From assembly GCF_040782645.1 (NCBI RefSeq), contig NZ_CP160403.1, positions 1,612,001 through 1,676,000 on the forward strand: a stretch of 64,000 nucleotides of DNA. The letters run 5' to 3'. Origin of the DNA: Streptomyces sp. HUAS ZL42 (lineage in GTDB: Bacteria > Actinomycetota > Actinomycetes > Streptomycetales > Streptomycetaceae). Positions 25,537 through 33,174 of the stretch are shown here, one piece after another. The position numbers were made by a program, and so were the translations under genes. How positions within the stretch are numbered: position 1 is the first letter of the stretch; each line of letters starts with the position of its first letter. Below the pieces are notes generated by a model. It saw only the letters and a list, made by a program, of their open reading frames with translations, was not told the DNA's origin and ran no database searches.

Positions 25537-26654
25537 CGTTGGCCTCCATGGGATCGTGCGGGTCGTGCGGGTACCGGTGCCGTCCCGGCCGACCGGGGGA
25601 ACACGGTGCCGTCGAAGATCTTGCGGGCCGTACGGACCACGGCGGTACGGCGGACGAAGGGCAGGCCGTCGGGGGTAGTGCCGAGGCTGCTTTCGATGTC
25701 CAGGAAGCCCGTGGGATGTTCTATGCGAATTCGGTCACTACCGGCGCGAAGATCCGCGAGGTCCGCGCCCACGCCGCCTTCGATCCGGAGCCCGGCGGCC
25801 ACACTGGCCGCACCGAGCACACCGATCGACGGGTGGCAGCGCACGGGAATGAAGGTGCGGGTGGTGACCGCTCCGCCGTCACGGGGCGGCGCGAGCAGGG
25901 TGAGCTTGGGAACGGTGGTGTCCGACACGTCGCCGAGCCCCATCAGACGGCCCGCGGCCAGGCGGATCGTGCGGAGCCGGCCGGCGAGGGCGACGTCCTC
26001 CTCAAGGTCCCTGGGCGACTCGTAGCCCGTCGCTTCGAGGGAAGTGGCGGCGATCAGCACGGCGGGCATCCCGTTGTCCACACAGGTCACCGGCACACCG
26101 TCGATCTCGTCCCGGACGCTGCCGGTGGGCAGCAGCTTCCCGTCGCCGGGCGGGAACTCGATCACCACGGGAGCGGCCGTCCCGGGCACACCCGAGATCT
26201 CGGCGTCTCCCGTGCAGTCGACCCGGCCGCCGGGGGTCGGGAAGGTCGCGGTGGCGAAGTCGCCGCTGTTGACCATGCGGATGCGTACGGATGTCCGCTC
26301 CTCCCCCGCCGGGACCAGACCGCGCTCGACGGCGAACGGACCGATACCGGCGAGGATGTTCCCGCAGTTCTGACGGTCGCTCACCTCGGTCCGGTCCACG
26401 GCGACTTGGAGGAAGAGGTAGTCGACGTCGGCCCGCGGGTCGGCCGAGCGCGAGACGACGGCCACCTTGCTGGTGAGCGGGTGCGCGCCGCCCAGGCCGT
26501 CGATCTGACGCTCGTCGGGGCTGCCCATGATGCGCAGCAACAGCTCGTCGCGCAGGGCCGGTTCGGCAGGCAGGTCGTCGGCGAGGAAGTAGGCCCCTTT
26601 GGAGGTGCCGCCCCGCATCAGCAGGCAGGGCACCGCCTCGGGCAGACGGGTCAC
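25533..26654 (-). CDS. galD: 4-oxalomesaconate tautomerase-like (PrpF/GalD family)
   Basis: The 373-aa product has the PrpF fold: an N-terminal MRGGTSKGAYF, DRQNCGNILAGIGPFA with a conserved Cys, and PVRCHPSIGVLGAAS with a second Cys in the twin domain. Family members isomerise double bonds of tricarboxylates; GalD converts keto and enol forms of 4-oxalomesaconate. Position between GalC-like and dioxygenase genes, with ATGA overlaps on both sides (26651-26654, 25533-25536), supports the GalD role rather than 2-methylaconitate isomerase. The symbol is by family and context. Confidence 0.83.
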   Translation of the reverse strand: MTRLPEAVPCLLMRGGTSKGAYFLADDLPAEPALRDELLLRIMGSPDERQIDGLGGAHPLTSKVAVVSRSADPRADVDYLFLQVAVDRTEVSDRQNCGNILAGIGPFAVERGLVPAGEERTSVRIRMVNSGDFATATFPTPGGRVDCTGDAEISGVPGTAAPVVIEFPPGDGKLLPTGSVRDEIDGVPVTCVDNGMPAVLIAATSLEATGYESPRDLEEDVALAGRLRTIRLAAGRLMGLGDVSDTTVPKLTLLAPPRDGGAVTTRTFIPVRCHPSIGVLGAASVAAGLRIEGGVGADLADLRAGSDRIRIEHPTGFLDIESSLGTTPDGLPFVRRTAVVRTARKIFDGTVFPRSAGTAPVPARPARSHGGQR

Positions 26655-27364
26655 GACCGTTCACCCTCGTCCGCCGTGTACTCCTCGTACGTCTTGTACT
26701 CGACGCCGAGCTTCTTCAGCGTGTCCCTCAACCCGTAGCGGTCCAGGCCCAGTTCGCCGTCGAGGAACGCCTCGCGGGAGCGGGCCTCCTTGGCCTCGCG
26801 GGCCTCGGACGCCTCGACGGTGGCGCGGGCGCTGTCGCGGGGGACGACGACCACGCCGTCGTCGTCGGCGAGGATCACGTCACCGGGGCGGATCACCTGG
26901 CCGTCGACGGCGACCGGCACGTTGACCGAGCCGCCGGTGGCCTTCACGGTGCCCTGCGCGCAAACAGCCCGGGACCAGGCCGGGAAGTCCATCTCGCGCA
27001 GCTCCTGCGTGTCCCGGATGCCCGCGTTGATGACCAGGCCGCGCACCCCGCGCCGCCGCAGCGCCGTCGCGAACAGCTCGCCGAACATGCCGTCGGTGGA
27101 CGGGGAGGTGGTGGTGACGACCAGGATGTCGCCCTCGCCGCACTGCTCCACGGCGGCATGGATCATGAGGTTGTCGCCGGGCCGGCTCAGCACGGTGACG
27201 GCCGTGCCGGCGACGCGTACGCCCTGCTGGACGGGCCGGATCCCCGGACCGAGGAGGCCGGTACGCCCCATCGCCTCGCTCACCGTCGCCACGCCGAAGC
27301 CGGCCAGCGCGTCGACGTCCTCGAGGTCCGCCTTCGGCGGGTTGGTGACGATCACGCCGGTCAT
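26651..27364 (-). CDS. galC: 4-carboxy-4-hydroxy-2-oxoadipate aldolase-like (RraA fold)
   Basis: The 237-aa product is an RraA-like class II aldolase. GLVINAGIRDTQEL carries the conserved Arg-Asp pair that binds substrate and metal, and VILADDDGVVVVP is the family signature. A charged C-terminal helix of about 40 residues extends the fold as in GalC/LigK enzymes. It should split 4-carboxy-4-hydroxy-2-oxoadipate into pyruvate and oxaloacetate and decarboxylate the latter. ATG 27364 overlaps the stop of the GalB-like gene (27361-27364). Confidence 0.85.
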   Translation of the reverse strand: MTGVIVTNPPKADLEDVDALAGFGVATVSEAMGRTGLLGPGIRPVQQGVRVAGTAVTVLSRPGDNLMIHAAVEQCGEGDILVVTTTSPSTDGMFGELFATALRRRGVRGLVINAGIRDTQELREMDFPAWSRAVCAQGTVKATGGSVNVPVAVDGQVIRPGDVILADDDGVVVVPRDSARATVEASEAREAKEARSREAFLDGELGLDRYGLRDTLKKLGVEYKTYEEYTADEGERS

Positions 27365-28146
27365 GCCAGCTCCTTCGCGATCTGCGGGTACGGACGCATG
27401 TAGGCCTCGGCCATGGTCTTGTGGGCCAGGCCGAGGTTCGGGCCCGCGTTGCGCTTGAGCTGGACTCCGCGGCGGACGGCGAGGTCGGTGTAGTAGTCCC
27501 ACAGGTGCTGCTGGGCGCCGAGGCACTCCATGGCCTTGCGCTTGGTGTCCCACACCTCGGTGATGTCGAGGAGGACCTCGGGCTTGAAGCCGCTCATCTC
27601 GGGCTGGTGCGGCTCGAAGAAGAAGACGGGCGGGGCGCCGATGATCTCGCCCGGACCCGGGTAGCCGATGGCCTGGGCCAGCACGCGGGCCTCCAGCGCC
27701 ATACGGTTGGCGGCGGGGTGGTCGCCGTTGTAGGGGTCCTCGGTGGGGTGGGTGAGGACGACGTCCGGCTGGGTCTCGCGGTAGACCTCGACGAGCCTGT
27801 CGGTCAACTCGGCGGTGGGGATCAGCGGGTAGTCGCCGGCGTCGAAGAAGCGGACCTCGGCGCCGAGGGTGGCGGCGGCTCGCTCTGCCTCGTCGCGGCG
27901 TATCGCCTTGATCTCCTCGAGCTTCCTGCCCTCGCGCCACGCCTTGGCGGACTCGCCGCGCTCACCGAAGGTCAGGCACGCGATGGTGACCTTCTCCCCG
28001 CGCGAGGCGGCGAGGGCGATGGCACCCCCCGCACGCCACACGAAGTCCCCGGCATGCGCGGTGACGACGAGCGTCGAGCGTGCGGGGGGTCCCTTCGCGC
28101 GAGCGGAGTCGAGCGTGGGGGAGGCGGGCGCGTCGGCCTGGGTCAT
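27361..28146 (-). CDS. galB: 4-oxalomesaconate hydratase-like (PIG-L/LmbE family)
   Basis: The 261-aa product is a PIG-L fold zinc protein. The first metal motif reads AHAGDFVWRAGG rather than AHPDD, as I recall for GalB-type hydratases, and HPTEDPYNGDHPAAN gives the later ligands. It should hydrate 4-oxalomesaconate. A GGGAGAG site precedes ATG 28146. Residues about 9-22 are encoded by a Streptomyces-type palindromic repeat (28082-28124) and look like an insertion. It is the first structural gene of the operon, 136 bp after the GntR gene. Confidence 0.8.
   Translation of the reverse strand: MTQADAPASPTLDSARAKGPPARSTLVVTAHAGDFVWRAGGAIALAASRGEKVTIACLTFGERGESAKAWREGRKLEEIKAIRRDEAERAAATLGAEVRFFDAGDYPLIPTAELTDRLVEVYRETQPDVVLTHPTEDPYNGDHPAANRMALEARVLAQAIGYPGPGEIIGAPPVFFFEPHQPEMSGFKPEVLLDITEVWDTKRKAMECLGAQQHLWDYYTDLAVRRGVQLKRNAGPNLGLAHKTMAEAYMRPYPQIAKELA
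28082..28124 (-). repeat. Short Streptomyces-type repeat inside the galB-like gene
   Basis: On the minus strand the element runs GCCTCCCCCACGCTCGACTC and ends AAGGGACCCCCCGC. It shares the CTCCCCCAC-CTCG block and the terminal GGGACCCCC with the element at 30510-30547 in a LacI gene. Here it is in frame and encodes about 14 residues near the N-terminus. Confidence 0.6.
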
Positions 28147-28282
28147 TGCTGAAATCTCTCCCTCTTCTGGGCGGTTCGCCTCCGGTGGGCTCCAGCCTGT
28201 GTCGACCGGCGCACCCCTTCGGCTCACTCGCCTCGGTGACAGGTGGGCGCCCGCCTCAAAACGGCTCTCGGTCTCGCGGCTC

Positions 28283-28933
28283 TCAGTCGCGCAGCGCCTC
28301 GATCACACTGGTGAGGTGGGCACGGACGGCCGCCTCGGCCGCCTGCGGGTCCCTGGCCCTGATCGCCTCGATCATCGCCAGATGCTCGTTCAGGGAGTGC
28401 TGCGGACGTCCCGGCCTCAGCGCCAACTGAAAGCGGTGGCGCACCAGTTGTGCGTTGAGCCGCTCCAGCAGTTCCACGGCCGTCCGCTGGCCGGAGAACT
28501 CCCGGATCCTGGCGTGCAGTTCCTGGTTGAGTTCGGAGTACGTCACCGGCTCGCCGTCGGCCACGGCCTTGGTCATCGCCGCGCCCAGGTCCGCCAGTTC
28601 GGTCAGCTGCTCGTCGCTCGACGCGACGGCCGCCTTCGCCGCGCACAGCCCTTCCAGGACCATGCGGCACTCGGTGATGGCGACCGCTTCCTCCACGGTC
28701 ACCACCCGCACCCGCGAGCCGCGGTTGCGGATCCGCTCCACGAGGCCCTGGGCCTCCAGATCGATGAGTGCCGCGCGGATGCTGGCCCGTGTCACACCGA
28801 ACTGCTCGGCGAGCTCGTTCTCCACCAGCCGCTGCGCCGGTGCCATCTCGCCGTGCAGGATCGCCTGCCGCAGCTGCGTCAACGCATGCTGTTTGGCCTG
28901 CTCTCCGGTGCTCGGACGGGCTTCGTTCGGCAT
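28283..28933 (-). CDS. GntR-family regulator with FCD domain
   Basis: The 216-aa product has a winged helix (residues about 12-75, with LVENELAEQFGVTRASIRAAL) and an all-helical FCD ligand domain with metal-type residues (ELNQELHARI, LNEHLAMIEAI). FCD regulators often sense carboxylic acids, which suits a meta-cleavage operon. It lies just upstream of the GalB-like gene on the same strand. A FadR-like palindrome ATTGTCAACAAT (28983-28994) is in its promoter region, so it probably controls itself and the operon. Confidence 0.88.
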   Translation of the reverse strand: MPNEARPSTGEQAKQHALTQLRQAILHGEMAPAQRLVENELAEQFGVTRASIRAALIDLEAQGLVERIRNRGSRVRVVTVEEAVAITECRMVLEGLCAAKAAVASSDEQLTELADLGAAMTKAVADGEPVTYSELNQELHARIREFSGQRTAVELLERLNAQLVRHRFQLALRPGRPQHSLNEHLAMIEAIRARDPQAAEAAVRAHLTSVIEALRD

Positions 28934-28982
28934 GCGCCCTCCCTGAGTGAGTGCCAGTCGAACCTAAATCTAGCCAAACAAG

Positions 28983-28994
28983 ATTGTCAACAAT
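28983..28994. promoter_or_regulatory. GntR operator candidate
   Basis: ATTGT-CA-ACAAT is a perfect inverted repeat that fits the TTGT-N2-ACAA type bound by FadR/FCD regulators. On the minus strand it overlaps a TTGACA that could be the -35 box of the regulator gene starting at 28933. Confidence 0.6.
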
Positions 28995-29069
28995 TTTGTC
29001 CGCCGTATCGCGGGCGCAGGTCAACGCCACGGCCGCGGCCCGCCCCTGGGCGGCCCCGACGATCGCCGC

Positions 29070-29582
29070 TCACTTGATGATCGCGTTGGCGACGACCACG
29101 ATCACGCCGAGCAGGGCGTCCGCGACCCCGGTGGCCACGGCGGCGGCCCAGCGGCGGCCGGCCCATCGGGCCGAGAGGAACCCCAGGACGAGCAACAGGA
29201 CGATGTTGAAGACGAACGCCGGGAGCTCGACGCCGTTCGCCGGCCACCAGCCCCAGCCCGCACCCGCGAGGATCACCACGGTGGGCAGCATCGCCACGAC
29301 CAGGGGCCATTCGTCGACGAGAACGCGCAGGGCCTGGAGCCGGTGGCGCGGATCGCGGTCCGCGATCAGGTGGGCGTAGCCGTGCGCCAGGGCCGAGGCG
29401 AGCGCGGTCACCAGCAGCCAGGCGGCGTCGTAGCGCCGGTCCGCCCGTGTGGTGTGCTCGTGCTCGGTGAGCGCCGCGACCATGGCACTGGCCAGCACGG
29501 CGCCGTAGACACCGCCGAAGAGCATGAGCGAACGGCTGTCGTGCCCGGACCGTCCGGAGACGGCCGCCGTGGTGTCCGTCAT
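29070..29582 (-). CDS. Integral membrane protein, paralogue of the 2.1 kb gene
   Basis: The 170-aa product has five hydrophobic segments after a polar N-terminus. Landmarks YGAVLASAMVAAL, AHGYAHLIADRD, DEWPLVVAMLPT and a basic C-terminal end match the protein encoded at 2146-2664 in order and spacing. ATG 29582 follows a GAAGAGAG ribosome site. The function is unknown; a single-gene unit between two regulators gives no context. Confidence 0.8.
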   Translation of the reverse strand: MTDTTAAVSGRSGHDSRSLMLFGGVYGAVLASAMVAALTEHEHTTRADRRYDAAWLLVTALASALAHGYAHLIADRDPRHRLQALRVLVDEWPLVVAMLPTVVILAGAGWGWWPANGVELPAFVFNIVLLLVLGFLSARWAGRRWAAAVATGVADALLGVIVVVANAIIK

Positions 29583-29669
29583 CGGCTGCTCTCTTCGCGG
29601 GCGTACGGAGACGATCTCCTCAACGATCACCCGAGCCGTACGCCGGCGCCACTCACGGCGGCACCGGCA

Positions 29670-30731
29670 CTACGGTGGCGGCGCCGTGGTTCCGCGGATC
29701 TCCAGGGTCGGCGCGGACAGGTGGACGCTGCCCTCGGCCCCCGGCCTGTCCAGGCGGTCCAGGCGGTCCAGGCGGTCCAGGCGGTCCAGCAGACAGTGGG
29801 CGGCGCGGCGGCCGACCTCGTGCGGTGCCGGGTCGACGGTGGTGAGCCAGAGATGGCGCAGCCGGGAGATGCTGGTGTTGTCGTAGCCGACCACGGACAG
29901 GTCGTGCGGGACGCGCAGGCCCAGTTCCTCGGCCGCGGACAGGGCCCCGACGCAGGCGATGTCGTTGACGGCGAACACGGCGGTGGGCCGGTCGGGGCGG
30001 CTGAGCAGCCGTACGGTCGTCCGGTAGCCGCCCTCCTCGGTCATGTCGCTGGGCTCGACGAGCGCCTGGTCCGCCAGGCCGTGAGCCCGCATCGTCGCCT
30101 CGAAGCTGCCGCGGCGCAGCTCGCCGACGGCGCCGTAGCCGGCGATGTGCGCGATGCGGCGGTGGCCGAGCCCGATGAGGTGCTCGGTGGCCAGCCGTGC
30201 CCCCATCGCGTCGTCGTTGGCCACGACGTCCACGCCGGGCGGCGCCTGCTCACGGGCGGCCGCGACGACGACGGGGATCCGGGCGGCGACCGCGCCGAGG
30301 GCGGCCGGGTCGGGCAGCGTGCCGACCACGACCAGCCCGTCGGCCTGCAGGTCCAGGAAGGGTCCGGCGAGGTCGTGTCCGATGCGGCGGTTGAGGCGGG
30401 CGTCGGAGAGCAGCATGTGCAGGCCGCCCGCGTGCAACAGCGAGTTCAGGCCGTCGAGCAGGTCGACGAACCAGGGGTTGCGCAGGTCGTTCAGGAGTAC
30501 GCCGACCATGGGGGTCCCCCCGCTCGAGCGAGGCCGAGAGTGGGGGAGGGTGCGCTGTTCGCTGAGGCTGCGGGCGGCCGCGTTGGGCCGGTAGCCGAGC
30601 TCGCGCACGGCGGCCAGGACGGCCTCCCGCTTCTCGGCGCGCACCTGGTCGGAGCCTCGCAGCACCAGGGAGACCAACGACTTGGAGACTCCGGCCCGTT
30701 CGGCCACGTCGCGGATCGTCGGCGGTCTCAT
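29670..30731 (-). CDS. LacI-family regulator
   Basis: The 353-aa product has the LacI headpiece (TIRDVAERAGVSKSLVSLVL, hinge about residue 55) and a periplasmic-binding-type core (VGVLLNDLRNPWFVDLLDGL ... FAVNDIACVGAL). Two oddities are visible. About 15 residues after the hinge come from a Streptomyces-type palindromic repeat (30510-30547). A run of five LDR triplets near the C-terminus comes from a 9-bp tandem repeat (29748-29788). It is divergent from a sugar dehydrogenase gene, with two TGGACCGGTCCA-type sites between them, so it probably represses that gene and itself. Confidence 0.9.
   Translation of the reverse strand: MRPPTIRDVAERAGVSKSLVSLVLRGSDQVRAEKREAVLAAVRELGYRPNAAARSLSEQRTLPHSRPRSSGGTPMVGVLLNDLRNPWFVDLLDGLNSLLHAGGLHMLLSDARLNRRIGHDLAGPFLDLQADGLVVVGTLPDPAALGAVAARIPVVVAAAREQAPPGVDVVANDDAMGARLATEHLIGLGHRRIAHIAGYGAVGELRRGSFEATMRAHGLADQALVEPSDMTEEGGYRTTVRLLSRPDRPTAVFAVNDIACVGALSAAEELGLRVPHDLSVVGYDNTSISRLRHLWLTTVDPAPHEVGRRAAHCLLDRLDRLDRLDRLDRPGAEGSVHLSAPTLEIRGTTAPPP
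29748..29788. repeat. 9-bp tandem repeat in the LacI gene
   Basis: GTCCAGGCG repeats four times and begins a fifth. On the coding strand each unit gives Leu-Asp-Arg, so copy number changes alter protein length without breaking the frame. Confidence 0.85.
30510..30547 (-). repeat. Short Streptomyces-type repeat inside a LacI gene
   Basis: On the plus strand the element begins GGGGGTCCCCCCGCTCGAGC and ends GAGAGTGGGGGA. The outer G/C blocks are roughly complementary, so it can fold. From memory this is a common dispersed element in Streptomyces genomes. It is inserted in frame between the DNA-binding headpiece and the ligand core. Confidence 0.75.
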
Positions 30732-30735
30732 GCTT

Positions 30736-30747
30736 TGGACCGTTCCA
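30736..30747. promoter_or_regulatory. LacI-type operator candidate, proximal to repressor
   Basis: TGGACCGTTCCA differs by one base from the perfect palindrome at 30817-30828 and lies 5 bp upstream of the LacI start codon. It is a likely autoregulatory site. Confidence 0.6.
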
Positions 30748-30816
30748 CGAGCCGCACCGGCTTGTCAAAGGGTTGACAGGCAGGGGAAAGCACCCCCAGG
30801 GTGGCCTGGAATGAAA

Positions 30817-30828
30817 TGGACCGGTCCA
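30817..30828. promoter_or_regulatory. LacI-type operator candidate, proximal to dehydrogenase gene
   Basis: TGGACCGGTCCA is a perfect 12-bp palindrome with the central CG typical of LacI-family sites. It lies 13 bp before the ATG at 30842, where binding would block the dehydrogenase transcript. Confidence 0.7.
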
Positions 30829-30841
30829 AAGAGGGGCTGTC

Positions 30842-32002
30842 ATGGTGGATTCGCTGGGTGTCGCCGTCGTCGGGTTCGGCTGGATGGGGCGGGTGCACAC
30901 CCAGGCGTACGCGCGGGTGCTGCACCACTTCCCGCAGCTGACCGTGCGCCCGCGGCTGGTCACGGTGGCCGAGGAGGTGCCCGGCCGGGCCGAGGAGGCC
31001 GCCGCCCGGTTCGGCTTCGCCACCACCACCCGCGACTGGCGCGAGGTTGCGGCCGACCCCCGGGTGCAGGCGGTCAGCATCACCGCCCCCAACTTCCTGC
31101 ACCGCGAGATCGGCGTGGCGATGGCCGAGGCCGGCAAGCACATCTGGATCGAGAAGCCGGTGGGCCTGACCGCCCAGGACGCCCGCCAGGTGGCCGACGC
31201 CGTCGCCAAGGCGGGCGTGCAGGGCGCGGTCGGCTTCAACTACCGCAACGCGCCGGCCGTCGAGGCCGCCCGCGACCTGATCGCCGCCGGTGAGATCGGC
31301 ACGGTCACGCATGTGCGCATCCGGCTGTTCAGCGACTACGCCGCCCACCCCGAGGGCGCGCTGACCTGGCGCTACGAGCGCGAGCGGGGCGGCAGCGGGG
31401 TGCTGGGCGACCTGGCCTCGCACGGCGCGGACCTGGCCCGCTTCCTGCTCGGCGACATCGCCTCCCTGACCGCCGACACCGCGATCTTCGTCCCCGAGCG
31501 GGCCCGCCCGACCGGCGCCACCTCGGGCCACACCCGCGCCACCGGCGGCGAGCTCGGCGCGGTCGAGAACGAGGACTACGTCAGCTGTCTGCTGCGCTTC
31601 GCCTCCGGCGCCCGCGGCGTCCTGGAGGCCTCCCGCGTCTCCGTCGGCGAGCAGAACAACTACGGCTTCGAGGTCCACGGCACCCAGGGCGCCGTCTTCT
31701 GGGACTTCCGGCGGATGAACGAACTGGGCATCAGCCGCGGCACGACCTATCAGGACCAGCCGGTCAGCACGGTGTACGTCGGCCCCGGCTCCGGCGAGTA
31801 CGCCGCCTTCCAGCCCGGAGCGGCGAACGCCATGGGCTACGACGACCTGAAAGTGATCGAGGCCCACCGCTTCCTGCGGTCGGTCGCCGAGGGCACCCCG
31901 TACGGCGCCACCCTGTCGGACGCCGTGCACAGTGCCGCCGTACTGGACGCCATGGCCCGTTCGGCGCAGGGGGGCGCGTGGGTCACCCTGCAAGCGCCGT
32001 AG
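30842..32002 (+). CDS. Gfo/Idh/MocA-family dehydrogenase 1
   Basis: The 386-aa product is an NAD(P)-dependent sugar or cyclitol dehydrogenase. The Rossmann motif VAVVGFGWMGRVHTQAY opens the protein; the catalytic EKP lysine is in HIWIEKPVGLT; and LGDLASHGADLARFLLG carries the conserved His of the substrate domain. It is divergent from the LacI gene at 29670, whose operator lies at its promoter. Its 3' end overlaps the convergent LacI gene by 20 bp. The sugar is unknown. Confidence 0.9.
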   Translation: MVDSLGVAVVGFGWMGRVHTQAYARVLHHFPQLTVRPRLVTVAEEVPGRAEEAAARFGFATTTRDWREVAADPRVQAVSITAPNFLHREIGVAMAEAGKHIWIEKPVGLTAQDARQVADAVAKAGVQGAVGFNYRNAPAVEAARDLIAAGEIGTVTHVRIRLFSDYAAHPEGALTWRYERERGGSGVLGDLASHGADLARFLLGDIASLTADTAIFVPERARPTGATSGHTRATGGELGAVENEDYVSCLLRFASGARGVLEASRVSVGEQNNYGFEVHGTQGAVFWDFRRMNELGISRGTTYQDQPVSTVYVGPGSGEYAAFQPGAANAMGYDDLKVIEAHRFLRSVAEGTPYGATLSDAVHSAAVLDAMARSAQGGAWVTLQAP

Positions 32003-33014
32003 GCATGTTGTAGGGCGTCACCACCTGGATCGCGGACGGCAGGGTGGGCCCCGCGGGCGGCAGCGCGCCGTGCGCCCGCATGACGGTGTGGCAGGCCTCG
32101 CGCATGTCCTGGCGCAGGTCGTGGTGGAGGACGGCGGACAGACGGTGCTCGCGCAGCAGGCGGGTGTTGTCGTGGTCGAGGTCGTGGGCGATGAACACGG
32201 CGCACTCGCGGTCCAGGTCGGCGAAGGCGCGCAGGGTCGCGATGTTGCCGCCGCCGATCGAGTAGACGGCGCGGATGTCCGGGTCGCGTTCGAGGGCGGC
32301 GCGGACGAGGTCGTACTGCGTGGCGTCCAGGCCCTGGCCCTCGGTGATCTCGACGAGGGTGCGCTCGGGGTGCCGGGCGCGCATGGCGCCGCGGAAGCCC
32401 ATCTCGCGCTCCTCCTCGTTGCGGAAGAAGCCGCTGCTGAGGCTGGTGAGCACGTTGCCGGGCCGGTCGCCCAGCCACTGGCCCATGAGGTACGCGGCGG
32501 TGGCGCCGGCGGCCCGGTTGTCGATGCCGACGTAGCCGAGGCGGGCGCTGGTGGGCAGATCGGTGACGAGGGTGACGACCGGGATGCCCGCGGCCTCCAG
32601 CCTGCCGACCGCGGCGGTGATCTCGGGGACGTCCGGGGCCTTCAGGATCACCCCCTGAGAGCCGCGCCGGGCTATCCGGTCCAGCGTCCCGGCCAGCTCC
32701 CCGACCGGCCCGGTCTCGCGGAAATGGAAGCGGGAGCGCAGGACGGCCGGGTGCAGCGACGGCAGTTCGGCCTCCAGGGCGGCGCGCACGGCGGTGGAGA
32801 ACCGCTCCGGCGTCTGCATCACGATGTCGATCATGAAGGTGCGGCCGACGAGCCGGACCTGGGTGCGCTGCCGGTCCAGGTCGGCGATGGCCCTCTGCAC
32901 CTCCTGCGCGGTGCTCTCCCGCACCCCGCCCCGGCCGTTGAGGACCCGGTCGACGGTGGCCTCGCTCAGGCCTGCCTGACGTGCGATCTCACGGATCGGG
33001 AAGGGGTGGCCCAC
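31983..33014 (-). CDS. LacI-family regulator 2
   Basis: The 343-aa product has a LacI headpiece (PIREIARQAGLSEATVDRVLNG) and a sugar-binding core close to ribose/inositol-binding proteins (VIDIVMQ-type strand as FMIDIVMQTPERF, then GVILKAPDVPEI and YVGIDNRAAGATAAYLMG). It overlaps the end of the convergent dehydrogenase gene. It is divergent from the PhyH-SDR-dehydrogenase operon at 33175, with the palindrome CTGACA-AGAA-TGTCAG between them, so it is the likely repressor of that operon. Confidence 0.9.
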   Translation of the reverse strand: MGHPFPIREIARQAGLSEATVDRVLNGRGGVRESTAQEVQRAIADLDRQRTQVRLVGRTFMIDIVMQTPERFSTAVRAALEAELPSLHPAVLRSRFHFRETGPVGELAGTLDRIARRGSQGVILKAPDVPEITAAVGRLEAAGIPVVTLVTDLPTSARLGYVGIDNRAAGATAAYLMGQWLGDRPGNVLTSLSSGFFRNEEEREMGFRGAMRARHPERTLVEITEGQGLDATQYDLVRAALERDPDIRAVYSIGGGNIATLRAFADLDRECAVFIAHDLDHDNTRLLREHRLSAVLHHDLRQDMREACHTVMRAHGALPPAGPTLPSAIQVVTPYNMPTALAG

Positions 33015-33071
33015 AGGAGGCTCCTTGATGGGTTTTTGATGGCTCGCTGCTGGTTGTTCGAGGGGTTTGTA

Positions 33072-33087
33072 CTGACAAGAATGTCAG
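33072..33087. promoter_or_regulatory. Inverted repeat in the LacI 2 / PhyH divergent region
   Basis: CTGACA and TGTCAG are perfect 6-bp arms around AGAA. The arms could be an operator for the LacI-type regulator at 31983, or part of back-to-back promoters, because TTGTCA lies on the minus strand. Confidence 0.5.
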
Positions 33088-33174
33088 AGCCGCGCGTCGC
33101 CGCGTGCCGCCGGTGCAGGGTCCTCGCCCCGCCCCGGAGCCGCGTCGCTCCCCGTGACCGAAAGAAGGACGACG

